NCBI GenBank assembly: GCA_038065635.1
Contig: JBBTQP010000093.1
Coordinates: 1-12,578 of the forward strand
Reading direction: 5' to 3'
DNA length: 12,578 nt
Origin: JAHJFW01 sp038065635
Lineage (GTDB): Bacteria; Patescibacteriota; Patescibacteriia; 2-12-FULL-60-25
This document shows, one piece after another, positions 6,227 through 12,578 of the stretch. The notes under the pieces are model-generated. The model was not told where the DNA came from. It saw nothing but the letters and a program-made list of their open reading frames with translations, and ran no database searches. Both the position numbers and the translations under genes were made by a program. Position 1 is the first letter of the stretch. Every line of letters begins with the position of its first letter.

Positions 6227-8305
6227 TCATTCCCTATGCGACGTCTCCCTCAACCTCTTCACGACTTCTCCCAACTTCGGATATTTTTCCAGCTTCGGAT
6301 CATATTTGAGTACATCCTGTGAACATTCTCTTGCCACGGCCATGAGCGAGAGGTCGTCCGTTCTGGCGGCGCTAAATACGGCTTGGCCACTCTGTTGAAC
6401 GCCTAGCAGATTCCCCTCTCCGCGCAATCTCAAATCCGCTTCCGCTACTTCGAATCCGTCAGACGTTTTTTCCATCACGCGAAGACGCTGAAACGCCAGT
6501 CCGTCTTCCGAAGCGGCGAGAAAACAATATGACGGATGAGTCGACCTGCCGACGCGGCCGCGTAATTGATGAAGTTGCGCGAGACCGAATCGCTCCGCTC
6601 CTTCGACGAGCATTACTGTCGCGAGCGGAACGTCTACGCCTACTTCCACGACGGTAGTCGCAACCAGAATATCCGCATCGCCGTTAGCAAATTTCGCCAT
6701 TGCCTCGTCTTTTTCCGAAGTCGTCATGCGACCGTGAACCATCTCGATTCTTAATCCTCGTAAGGGACCGGACGCGATGCGCCGCGATTCCTCCTCCACG
6801 CTTTTTACTCCGAGCTTGTCCGATGGATCTATAAGAGGACAGACGATGAACGCGCGATGACCTGCCGCGACCTCATTTCTAATACGTTCGTATGCCGCGC
6901 TCCTTCCCTCTTCTCCCCACACCGCGCGTGTCGTGACCGACGCTCTGCCTTTTGGTTTTGAACGAATTATCGACACGTCCAAATCCCCAAAAAGCGTGAG
7001 AGCTAGAGATCGCGGGATCGGAGTAGCGGTCATGGACAGCAAATGCGGCACTAGCCCGTCATTGCGCGGTTCTACGACCAACGCCTCCCTTTGCGAGACC
7101 CCGAAACGGTGCTGTTCATCAACCACCGCGAGCGCGAGATCGGGAGGCGTCTGCTCCCTCTCAAGAAGCGCGTGAGTCCCGACGATCACGATGCGTCCAA
7201 GCGCGATTCTTTCTTTTGCCTGTTTAACAGACAGGATCTCGTCCGTTCCTCCTTCAATGAGCCGCCGTGTTGATGACGTAAAAAGTAACACCGGAATTCC
7301 GTGCGGGACGAGAAATCTTTCGAATGTGGAGATGTGTTGTTTCGCGAGAAGATCCGTCGGCGCCATTAGAGCGGCGGACGCTCCGCTTCTAAAAGTGAGA
7401 GCGGCGAGCATTGCGGCGACCGCTGTCTTTCCTGATCCGACGTCGCCTTGAAGAAGACGTCGCATAGGCCGTCCGGATTCCATATCCTTCACGGCCGCCC
7501 ACACCGCTTTCTTTTGATCCGGCGTGAGTTCGAATGGAAGAGAAGTGGAAAATTTCCTCGCGAAACTTTCGTCAAACGCTACGGACGGCGCGCCTGCCGT
7601 ATCCGCTTCTTCGCGCGCCATCCGAAGCGCGAGTTGATAGAAAAAAAGTTCGCCAAAAGCGAAACGACGACGACCTGTTTCCGCTTCTTCGATACTTTTG
7701 GGACGATGTACGAGAGTCAAAGCGGTCTTAAAATCCGGGACTTGGGCACGACCAATTATCTCCAAAGGGATGGGATCTTCCGGCGCCTCAACGTCGTCTA
7801 CCGCCGCCCTCATCACCTTGCGTAAAGTTTTTTGAGACAGCTGTCCGGTCAATGGGTACACCGGTGATACATTACCGGCCGCGATAGTTTCCGCGTTGCA
7901 CGGTTCCCAAATCGGGCTGGTAAATCCACGACCGAACCGCGGCCTGTCTGTAACCATTCCGGAGATGTAAATCTCATCCCCTGCTTTAAGCTGTTTGGTT
8001 AGCCATGGCTGGTTGAACCATGTAACGCCAATCGATCCTGTATCGTCGCTTACCACTGCGCGGATCAACGCGAAACGTTTGCGGAACGTCGGCGCCTGTT
8101 TTATCTCTTTCACAACGCACTTAATCGTCACCGGAACTCCGGTAGGAATAGATGCGATGGACGTGGTATGTGAATAATCGTCGTACCTACGAGGCAGAAT
8201 AGAAAGCAATTCTCCGACCGTTTCAACTTCAAGAGACTTCAACACGCGACGCTGTTGACCGGTCAAACCATGAATGAATAAGAGCGGGTCATTCCACTGA
8301 AGCAT
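6227..8305 (-). CDS. recG: ATP-dependent DNA helicase RecG
   Basis: A 692-residue RecG, the superfamily 2 helicase that regresses stalled replication forks and branch-migrates Holliday junctions. Starting at ATG 8305 (MLQWNDPLLFIHGL), the protein has: a helix-hairpin-like start leading into the wedge/OB domain (about residues 55-125); a Q-motif-like ELTPDQ (259-264); Walker A GDVGSGKT (287-294); the DEQH box (396-399); the TAT motif (426-428); the motif VI region QLRGRVGR (580-587); and the RecG-specific EADLRLRGEGNLLG near 622-635. All motifs are intact. The frame stays open to 8401, but those 32 extra residues resemble nothing in RecG and would run through the divergent promoter region, so 8305 is preferred. 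A GGAGG sits only one base from that ATG, too close for normal use, and the predicted transcript would be leaderless. It ends in TGA at 6227-6229. Confidence 0.95.
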   Translation of the reverse strand: MLQWNDPLLFIHGLTGQQRRVLKSLEVETVGELLSILPRRYDDYSHTTSIASIPTGVPVTIKCVVKEIKQAPTFRKRFALIRAVVSDDTGSIGVTWFNQPWLTKQLKAGDEIYISGMVTDRPRFGRGFTSPIWEPCNAETIAAGNVSPVYPLTGQLSQKTLRKVMRAAVDDVEAPEDPIPLEIIGRAQVPDFKTALTLVHRPKSIEEAETGRRRFAFGELFFYQLALRMAREEADTAGAPSVAFDESFARKFSTSLPFELTPDQKKAVWAAVKDMESGRPMRRLLQGDVGSGKTAVAAMLAALTFRSGASAALMAPTDLLAKQHISTFERFLVPHGIPVLLFTSSTRRLIEGGTDEILSVKQAKERIALGRIVIVGTHALLEREQTPPDLALAVVDEQHRFGVSQREALVVEPRNDGLVPHLLSMTATPIPRSLALTLFGDLDVSIIRSKPKGRASVTTRAVWGEEGRSAAYERIRNEVAAGHRAFIVCPLIDPSDKLGVKSVEEESRRIASGPLRGLRIEMVHGRMTTSEKDEAMAKFANGDADILVATTVVEVGVDVPLATVMLVEGAERFGLAQLHQLRGRVGRSTHPSYCFLAASEDGLAFQRLRVMEKTSDGFEVAEADLRLRGEGNLLGVQQSGQAVFSAARTDDLSLMAVARECSQDVLKYDPKLEKYPKLGEVVKRLRETSHRE

Positions 8306-8362
8306 ACCTCCAGCGTACAAAGCGGTGTGACAATTGACAATCCGGCAACAAACCGCGATTCT
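8306..8362. promoter_or_regulatory. Overlapping divergent promoters for recG and the sigma-factor gene
   Basis: On the + strand, TTGACA (8334-8339) is a perfect -35, with a weak GATTCT at 8357-8362 after 17 bp, pointing to the sigma gene. On the - strand, TTGTCA (bases 8340-8335) has a weak TACGCT (8317-8312) after 17 bp, pointing to recG and giving a start at about 8305, the recG ATG itself. The two -35 hexamers share five of six base pairs, so RNA polymerase could occupy only one at a time. Both -10 boxes match consensus at only 3 of 6 positions, so the exact starts are tentative. Confidence 0.45.
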
Positions 8363-8407
8363 ATCGCTTACCCGCGCATGGTGCGCGGACTGCTCGTTCA
8401 CAATTAC

Positions 8408-8414
8408 GGAGGGG
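8408..8414 (+). promoter_or_regulatory. Strong Shine-Dalgarno site that fixes the sigma-factor start
   Basis: GGAGGGG at 8408-8414 lies 3 bases before the ATG at 8418, with the GGAGG core 5 bases away. It is the clearest ribosome-binding site in the window and decides against the in-frame TTG at 8334, which lies within the putative -35 box. Confidence 0.8.
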
Positions 8415-8417
8415 CAG

Positions 8418-9584
8418 ATGGCTCGTAATTACAGGGACGAATTTTCGATGGCGCTGTTTAACCAGAAGCGCCGTCCGACGCTCGACCCAAGTGAGTTCGA
8501 GCGTCTGTTTCTTGAAGTAAAAAGCGATGATACAAAGGTGCGCGATGCCGCCATCGAGCGAATCGCTCTGGCAAACCTCGGGCTTGTCATTAGCATAGCC
8601 AAAAGGTACGTGGTTCGCGGACTGCCGCTTTCTGATCTGGTGCAGGAAGGGCTAATACAGCTCATCACTAGGGCCATTCCGGGCTTCGACATTACGCGCG
8701 AAAACACCTTCAGTACGTATGCAACACCTAGCCTAAAACGCGCGTTCGGCAAGGCGTGCGCTGAAAAGGGCGAAGGAAAGCTCGTGTACCTTCCCGCGCA
8801 CATTCGATACAAGGAATACTTGGTAGCGAAAGCTAAACGCGAATTCCTCGCCTCTCTTGGACGGTCGCCTGACGCGAAAGAAATTCACGCGATACTGCAG
8901 ACATACGAAAGCAAGACCGCGAGAAGAATCACCGTTCAAGAAATCGATAAAATCATCAACTCGCCCAGTCGAGAAACAGTCTCGTTGTCACAACCGCCTT
9001 CCGAATCTCGCGCGCCTCGGGTCGAGGAAAAAATGCTCGCACGCAACGACGGCAATGAAACGGACAGCCCTGCAATGGCCGCGGAGCAATTCGGTATCTT
9101 GTCGGAGCGCTTGAACGAAGAACTGCGGCAGATGACGATCAAGGAGCGCGATACGATCGTAAACCGCTTTGGCTTGTCGAGCGGCATACCTAGGACGCTT
9201 GATACTGTCGGCGGTCTCTACGGTCTGACGAGAGAGCGCATCCGCCAAATAGAAAGGAGCGTAATAAGACGGATCGCTAAAAGGTGGAAAATGACGTATG
9301 ACGCCGTCAAAGAAACCTTGATCTCGCTCTGTGAGATGGGATTCAGAACGCAGCTGCAAAACAACCCCAAACTCACGACCAAGATGCCCTCGACTCACGT
9401 CTCGTCGCAAGTCCTCTCGGAACACGCGGTCGTTCTTCAAGACGCTAAATACGTAGTAAAACCGGCGCGCACGCTCGCTGCTCGATTGGACATTGACGAG
9501 GAAACTGCGCAACTCGCCGTAGAAGCATGCGCCAGAGAAGGCGCGTTCGCGTTCGTCGAAGGATGCGACGCGATCAGATTGTGA
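8418..9584 (+). CDS. Divergent sigma-70 family RNA polymerase sigma factor
   Basis: A 388-residue sigma factor. Region 2 spans about residues 52-115: ANLGLVISIAKRYV aligns with the core-binding helix, DLVQEGLIQL follows, and FSTYAT (98-103) is the usual lead into region 2.3/2.4. After FSTYAT the housekeeping factors have WWIRQ; here residues 104-108 are PSLKR, so both melting tryptophans are missing. Region 3 is about 116-232, with an acidic, low-complexity stretch at about 190-225. Region 4 (about 233-292) is canonical, with GLTRERIRQIE (269-279) forming the -35-recognition helix. A C-terminal extension (293-388) of unknown function ends in a small helical segment, ARTLAARLDIDEETAQLAVE. This is best read as an alternative factor rather than the main RpoD. 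It is divergent from recG and followed by a strong terminator, so it is monocistronic. Which genes it controls cannot be seen. Confidence 0.85.
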   Translation: MARNYRDEFSMALFNQKRRPTLDPSEFERLFLEVKSDDTKVRDAAIERIALANLGLVISIAKRYVVRGLPLSDLVQEGLIQLITRAIPGFDITRENTFSTYATPSLKRAFGKACAEKGEGKLVYLPAHIRYKEYLVAKAKREFLASLGRSPDAKEIHAILQTYESKTARRITVQEIDKIINSPSRETVSLSQPPSESRAPRVEEKMLARNDGNETDSPAMAAEQFGILSERLNEELRQMTIKERDTIVNRFGLSSGIPRTLDTVGGLYGLTRERIRQIERSVIRRIAKRWKMTYDAVKETLISLCEMGFRTQLQNNPKLTTKMPSTHVSSQVLSEHAVVLQDAKYVVKPARTLAARLDIDEETAQLAVEACAREGAFAFVEGCDAIRL

Positions 9585-9599
9585 ACTACCGCTCATTTA

Positions 9600-9842
9600 C
9601 TACCGCCTCCAGCCGTTCCGAAATCTCTCGGAGCGGCTTTTTTCTTTATTAATCGCGACTTCAAGTTCCTTTGGAACATCGGTTCCTATTCGGTATATTT
9701 TTCCGTTCTTCAATATTATTTCCACCGCATCAAAACCCGAAACATTGTAAATCCACATATACGGCCAGAAACAAACTCTCATTCCCCGTCCGTAATACCA
9801 GTGATTCTTTACCGCCTTTGCTGACGCAATTTCATTAGGCGT
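9600..9842 (-). pseudogene. Remnant of a small PH-like-domain membrane protein gene
   Basis: The minus-strand frame from 9842 down to TAG at 9600 reads PNEIASAKAVKNHWYYGRG, then MRVCFWPYMWIYNVSGFDAV, then EIILKNGKIYRIGTDVPKEL. From memory, the W-Y-Y-G-x-G...Y-N-V-S-G-x-D-A-V-E-I-x-L-K-N-G-K-x-x-R-I-G-T-D-x-P run is the conserved C-terminal half of a family of small bacterial membrane proteins with a PH-like domain. The N-terminal half, which should hold the membrane helices, is absent: an in-frame TGA lies at 9843-9845, no good start precedes the conserved part, and the only ATGs lie inside it. The C-terminus also runs through the sigma-gene terminator hairpin, suggesting erosion at both ends. 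A short functional protein starting at ATG 9782 cannot be excluded. Nothing supportable is seen between 9846 and 9948. Confidence 0.5.
9612..9643 (+). terminator. Intrinsic terminator of the sigma-factor gene
   Basis: GCCGTTCCGA (9612-9621) pairs with TCGGAGCGGC (9628-9637) over a 6-nt loop. All ten pairs form, with one G-U wobble, and the stem is followed by six T (9638-9643). It lies 27 bp after the stop codon. Confidence 0.9.
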
Positions 9843-9948
9843 TCAAAGTCGCATTCATAAATCAGAGGTAAATATAGCAAAAAATTCGCTCGTTTAATAC
9901 ACGAAAGAAAGGATTACAAGCGCATAAGCATTTCCTAATATATCCGAA

Positions 9949-11055
9949 TCACTCGCTGAAAACGTCACGCTTATTCAACATGTCCATCGCAAAACTGTGC
10001 ATGGCGCAGATTAAATCGGTAGCTTCCTTTTCTCGCTCTCGCGTTTCTTTTTCATCTCCATCAAGCAATTGATATCTGCCGAAAAAAAGCCTATATCCAT
10101 GCTCAAACCCCATATCTTCAGCTCGTTCAAGGAGTGCTCTCCATTCAGAAGGAATATCCGTCAGGCGTTCCATGAGAAGATTGCGGGTCGTAGGATTAAG
10201 ATAAGAGCATATCTCAACAAATGTACGAGAAACTTGATTACCCAAAATCCGTATTTCTTTTTCAATATGAACTTGCGAGTACGGAACGTCTTCTCCCCAT
10301 AAACCAGCTTGTTCCTGTTGACACAATATACGTCTATGTTCCGCATGTGTGCACGTTGCCCATCTTCCCCAGAATATTAAATCCGGGAATGTAGATGATC
10401 GCTTCATGCAATAACCATGGTCATTCATCATTTTATCCACGAATTCCGATCCTCGCGTCAGCTCTTCGATACCGCGTCGAATACTTTTCAACAATGGATC
10501 GCGTGTCTCCGTTGAGTGAGGTGCGTGAAAAACGTCACCGATATCTGAAATGTAAAGTTTTCGTTCATGTTCTTTTGTATAAGTTTCTTCCAAGGCCATC
10601 ATTTCAATAATTTTTTGCACCCAAAAATTTTCTATCGCCACATCCTCTGCTGTATGTATTTTATTTCTTTTTCTTCCAACTGGAACTCTTATGACTGTCG
10701 CACCAAGATAAAAATATGAAATAAGTGTCGCTCCTGCCATGCGTATGTTCCCGTTGTGGTGAAGAATGGTTTTTTCGCAAAAATTCCAAATATCACTGTA
10801 ATGATTTTTGAAGATTTCGATATTCCAAACTGTATGCTTGAGTAACCGCAAGGCATTATAGTATGCGTCATTGGAAGACGAGTTAGCGTTGAGAATCTTT
10901 GCGCATGTTTCGTAAACGCGACGCGCGTCTCGTAGAGGTACTCGACCGTATTTATACTGTTTTTCAAAATCTTTCAATTCGGCTGTAAACTCGCTAGCAG
11001 GGAGCGTGCCAACAGATGAAAGGAAGATTATCATGTCAAAATTTTTAGTCGTCAT
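9949..11055 (-). CDS. Unrecognised helical protein, third gene of the toxin-antitoxin operon
   Basis: A 368-residue protein that I do not recognise. It looks soluble: no signal peptide and no clear membrane helix. It reads as mostly alpha-helical, with evenly spaced hydrophobic positions that could form a HEAT-like repeat solenoid (for example residues ~60-115). It has several His and Cys residues in the middle (the CTHAEHRRILC stretch and HGYCMKR), a basic VPVGRKRNK segment, and a charged tail rich in Glu, Lys and Arg (EKETREREKEA). Its ATG at 11055 overlaps the last 11 bases of the MazF-like gene, so translation is probably coupled; a second in-frame ATG at 11034 is an alternative start. 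The tight overlap implies co-regulation with the antitoxin and toxin. It could be a partner, a chaperone, a target-related factor, or unrelated cargo. Codon use is as AT-rich as its operon partners. Confidence 0.7.
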   Translation of the reverse strand: MTTKNFDMIIFLSSVGTLPASEFTAELKDFEKQYKYGRVPLRDARRVYETCAKILNANSSSNDAYYNALRLLKHTVWNIEIFKNHYSDIWNFCEKTILHHNGNIRMAGATLISYFYLGATVIRVPVGRKRNKIHTAEDVAIENFWVQKIIEMMALEETYTKEHERKLYISDIGDVFHAPHSTETRDPLLKSIRRGIEELTRGSEFVDKMMNDHGYCMKRSSTFPDLIFWGRWATCTHAEHRRILCQQEQAGLWGEDVPYSQVHIEKEIRILGNQVSRTFVEICSYLNPTTRNLLMERLTDIPSEWRALLERAEDMGFEHGYRLFFGRYQLLDGDEKETREREKEATDLICAMHSFAMDMLNKRDVFSE

Positions 11056-11413
11056 TGTTTTTCAATCCAAGATGGACACGTAAGGATTCTTTAACTTGCC
11101 GCAACGACTCATCGCTGACTTTGCCGATATAGAAATCAAAACGCGAACGGTCGCGGGATTGGATATGTTGGATTTTCGCCAGAGAATCAGATTGAAGGCG
11201 ATTCATAGTATCTTTCAAAATCATGATATCACATAAATTTCCTTTGTCGATTTTTGTTGAAAGCGGAACAACGGTTATGAGTCGAGAATTGTCTAATTCA
11301 ACAGCTTGCACTACAAGTGCTGGACGAATGCCTCGATATTCATGACCAACGGACGGCTCGCAATTCATCAGCCAAATTTCACCGTGTTTAGGTTTTTGGT
11401 CTAAGGCCCTCAT
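11045..11413 (-). CDS. MazF/PemK-family toxin (endoribonuclease)
   Basis: A 122-residue protein of MazF/PemK type, normally a sequence-specific ribonuclease that cuts mRNA or other RNA when its antitoxin is lost. Family marks: HGEIWLMN (10-17) as the first beta strand, G23-H-E-Y-R-G-I-R-P (23-31) with R30 at the position of the catalytic arginine, PALVVQ (31-36), TVVPLSTK (47-54) with T53 at the catalytic threonine position, and SLAKIQHIQSRDRSRF (77-92). Key residues appear intact, so it is probably active. Its start overlaps the end of the antitoxin gene by 26 bases, and its stop overlaps the third gene by 11 bases. The start at 11413 fits because the family strand begins only 9 residues later; there is only a weak purine-rich stretch upstream. 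RNA target specificity cannot be told from the sequence. Confidence 0.9.
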   Translation of the reverse strand: MRALDQKPKHGEIWLMNCEPSVGHEYRGIRPALVVQAVELDNSRLITVVPLSTKIDKGNLCDIMILKDTMNRLQSDSLAKIQHIQSRDRSRFDFYIGKVSDESLRQVKESLRVHLGLKNNDD

Positions 11414-12260
11414 AATAATCTCGCTCTTCTTTGCTTAAAGGAGGCAGATAGTTTTCAGAATCAGCTACACCGGCCGCTTCCCATCGCGCCCAGTGGTCTA
11501 TCTGCGCGTATGGAGATGTTCGCCCCACGACATCCGAATATCGAATCGGTTCACCATCTTCAGCTAAAACCCAAGGCGCATCTCCATGTACGTACTCAGC
11601 GATCTTTGTCGCCGTAAAATCAGATAGCACGCGGATCTCGCGATCGATAAGTACTTTTTCTTCGATTGAGAAAACCTTGATATCCGGATCAGCGAGGGCA
11701 ACATACCTTCTTTGCGACATTCCGTAATATTCCTGCAAAAAAATCTTCAATTCATTATTTTCAACCATTTCTTTCACGGCATCACGATATTGTCCTTGTC
11801 GAGGAACCGGTCCAAACTGCATCTTAACGTATTGCATTCCAGTCACAGGCTTCCCAAGAATTTCAAAGGCGTTGAAATCTATAAAATAGAGCAGCTTATA
11901 CAAAACCGTTTCTCCGATGTTTGCCTTACCGCCACAGACGCACAAGATATAAAGAAGCGTTTGTCGAAACTTTTCTTTATCGAATGAAAAATTAAGGTCC
12001 CGTTCCATTTGAGTAACCTGCTCTTTTTGATTCATTTTCTCGGTCTGAACAATCCAGTCAACCGAAACTCCAAGTGCTTTTGATAGTGCCACGATTTCGA
12101 GCGCACCGATTGATCGCTCGCCTTTTTCGATCTGACCGATTGCTTGCCGAGAAACACCGATTTGGGTAGCTAATTGCTCCTGAGAATAGCCGTGTTCCTG
12201 CCTTAGCTTCTGGATGCGCTCACCAAGCGCTTTTTGAGGAATTACGGATTGTTTTGTCAT
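11388..12260 (-). CDS. Xre-family HTH plus Panacea (DUF4065) antitoxin
   Basis: A 290-residue two-domain protein. Residues ~11-70 form an Xre/Cro-type helix-turn-helix (GERIQKLRQEHGYSQEQLA, then IGVSRQAIGQIEKGERS, ending LSKALGVSVDWI), expected to bind the operon's own promoter. Residues ~95-262 match the Panacea/SocA-like domain: ETVLYKLLYFIDF (117-129), GKPVTGMQYVKMQFGPVPRQ (136-155), and AEYVHGDAPWVLAEDG (221-236). Panacea is an antitoxin domain known to pair with many unrelated toxins, and here its partner is the MazF-like protein encoded 26 bases inside its 3' end. The ATG at 12260 is preferred over an in-frame TTG at 12269 because the -10 box overlaps the latter. Predicted job: neutralise the toxin and repress the operon. 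Confidence 0.9.
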   Translation of the reverse strand: MTKQSVIPQKALGERIQKLRQEHGYSQEQLATQIGVSRQAIGQIEKGERSIGALEIVALSKALGVSVDWIVQTEKMNQKEQVTQMERDLNFSFDKEKFRQTLLYILCVCGGKANIGETVLYKLLYFIDFNAFEILGKPVTGMQYVKMQFGPVPRQGQYRDAVKEMVENNELKIFLQEYYGMSQRRYVALADPDIKVFSIEEKVLIDREIRVLSDFTATKIAEYVHGDAPWVLAEDGEPIRYSDVVGRTSPYAQIDHWARWEAAGVADSENYLPPLSKEERDYYEGLRPKT

Positions 12261-12297
12261 ATACCACAATTCTATTGGATAGACGAAGATGTGTCAA
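12261..12297 (-). promoter_or_regulatory. Near-consensus promoter of the toxin-antitoxin operon
   Basis: On the minus strand, TTGACA (12297-12292) and TAGAAT (12274-12269) are separated by exactly 17 bp, the strongest two-box promoter in the window. Transcription should start at about 12262-12260, so the antitoxin ATG at 12260 would be at or nearly at the mRNA 5' end, with no room for a ribosome-binding site. Confidence 0.75.
12271..12283. promoter_or_regulatory. Candidate operator for the Xre-Panacea repressor
   Basis: TCTAT-TGG-ATAGA is an inverted repeat with 5-bp arms and a 3-bp centre. It overlaps the upstream part of the -10 box and lies inside the spacer of the operon promoter. Binding by the HTH domain here would block RNA polymerase. 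This is inferred from position and symmetry only. Confidence 0.4.
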
Positions 12298-12335
12298 TAA
12301 ATCTTGCATATCAATGCGCGAATAAATTACATAAC

Positions 12336-12377
12336 AAAAAAAGCCGCAGTCGTCGTGAAACATTCTGCAGCTTTTTT
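12336..12377. terminator. Bidirectional terminator-like hairpin
   Basis: GCCGCAG (12343-12349) pairs with CTGCAGC (12365-12371), with one G-U or A-C position depending on strand. It is flanked by seven A on the left (12336-12342) and six T on the right (12372-12377), so either strand ends in a U-tract. The 15-nt loop is long. It insulates the toxin-antitoxin promoter from whatever lies to the right. Confidence 0.6.
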
Positions 12378-12578
12378 GGTGGCGGTCGTTTTTGATTGAT
12401 GTTCGAACATTTTTTGAGCAAAACCCCCAATAAGGAAGCCAGCCCCGCCACTGCTCGACAAGCTCGCCACACCACAGAAAAATACTCTTTGCTCTTTTCA
12501 TTTTGCGCGCGCCCGATTTCTTTTTCTTTTAATGAAAAGAGTATTTTTCTGCGGTGTTCTGCCTTCCAAGTATTCAGG
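12378..12578. other. Gene-free right flank
   Basis: No supportable gene is seen to the right of the antitoxin promoter. Besides the edge inverted repeat, this stretch contains one perfect 12-bp palindrome, ATGTTCGAACAT (12399-12410). Its half-sites are in the opposite order to the Gram-positive LexA box, so no regulator is assigned. Open frames here have no domain signal or start context. Confidence 0.5.
12470..12556. repeat. Long imperfect inverted repeat at the right edge
   Basis: A 20-bp arm at 12470-12489 pairs with 12537-12556 with one mismatch (caccRcagaaaaatactctt). A second segment, CTCTTTTCATT (12492-12502), pairs perfectly with AATGAAAAGAG (12531-12541), so part of the right arm can pair in two registers because of a small tandem duplication (CTCTTTG/CTCTTTT) on the left. 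The central part is pyrimidine-rich with a GCGCGCGC run. This could be a dispersed repeat or a transcription-end structure for a gene beyond the window. Confidence 0.65.

Noticed and set aside
7448..7825. A 125-residue plus-strand open frame opposite recG
   Set aside because: It is antisense to conserved RecG domains and shows no motif or ribosome-binding site.
8306..8401. Longer RecG starting at 8401
   Set aside because: The extra 32 residues do not resemble RecG, and the segment carries the divergent promoter signals; the family's usual start fits ATG 8305.
8988..9596. A 202-residue minus-strand open frame opposite the sigma-factor gene
   Set aside because: It is entirely antisense to a recognisable sigma factor, has an Arg/Phe-rich composition and no start context.
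12399..12410. ATGTTCGAACAT as a LexA/SOS box
   Set aside because: The GTTC and GAAC half-sites are directly abutted and in the opposite order to the Gram-positive SOS box, and no gene start follows.
12220..12501. A possible 93-residue minus-strand gene upstream of the antitoxin
   Set aside because: It would cross the bidirectional terminator, the antitoxin promoter and the start of the antitoxin gene, and its sequence shows no domain.

Overview
The window looks like a chromosomal segment from a Candidate Phyla Radiation (Patescibacteria) bacterium, probably Parcubacteria-like. This rests on the family of two-helix 'T4SS pilin' proteins typical of that group, sparse Shine-Dalgarno sites, and scattered short inverted repeats of kinds seen in many environmental genomes. 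TGA is used as an ordinary stop (genes ending at 3107, 6119 and 9584), so a recoded-UGA lineage such as Gracilibacteria is unlikely. No rRNA, tRNA or CRISPR array was seen, so the placement is inference.

Left part (1-4659): a repeat, then an extended -10 promoter almost touching the first ATG, then three tandem co-oriented genes with gaps of 13 and 25 bp. All three encode exported proteins with the same VirB2/TrbC-like two-helix pilin core, and each carries a different C-terminal module. The first has a lytic-transglycosylase-like domain, the second an M15 zinc peptidase (VanY/DdpX type), the third another transglycosylase-like domain with a classic ESGG motif. The first and third also share an eight-cysteine N-terminal domain. 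This is a cassette of pilin-peptidoglycan hydrolase fusions and the most unusual system here. It may open the wall for a pilus or secretion channel.

Middle part (4660-9643): housekeeping genes. radA (DNA repair ATPase, +) and recG (branch-migration helicase, -) converge on an inverted-repeat region. radA carries a 59-bp cloverleaf-like repeat read in frame as 20 codons in its linker. recG is divergent from a gene for an unusual sigma-70 family factor. Their candidate promoters share the same -35 bases. The sigma factor lacks the tryptophan pair normally used for promoter melting and has a C-terminal extension of about 95 residues. A clear intrinsic terminator follows it.

Right part (9600-12578): a more AT-rich accessory stretch. 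It starts with a fragment of a PH-like-domain protein gene overlapping the sigma-gene terminator. Next comes a minus-strand operon of three overlapping genes: an Xre-HTH/Panacea antitoxin, a MazF/PemK toxin, and an unrecognised 368-residue helical protein. The operon has a near-consensus promoter (TTGACA, 17 bp, TAGAAT) that would give an almost leaderless message, with a small palindrome that could be the operator. Beyond it lie a bidirectional terminator and a long imperfect inverted repeat, without a supportable gene.
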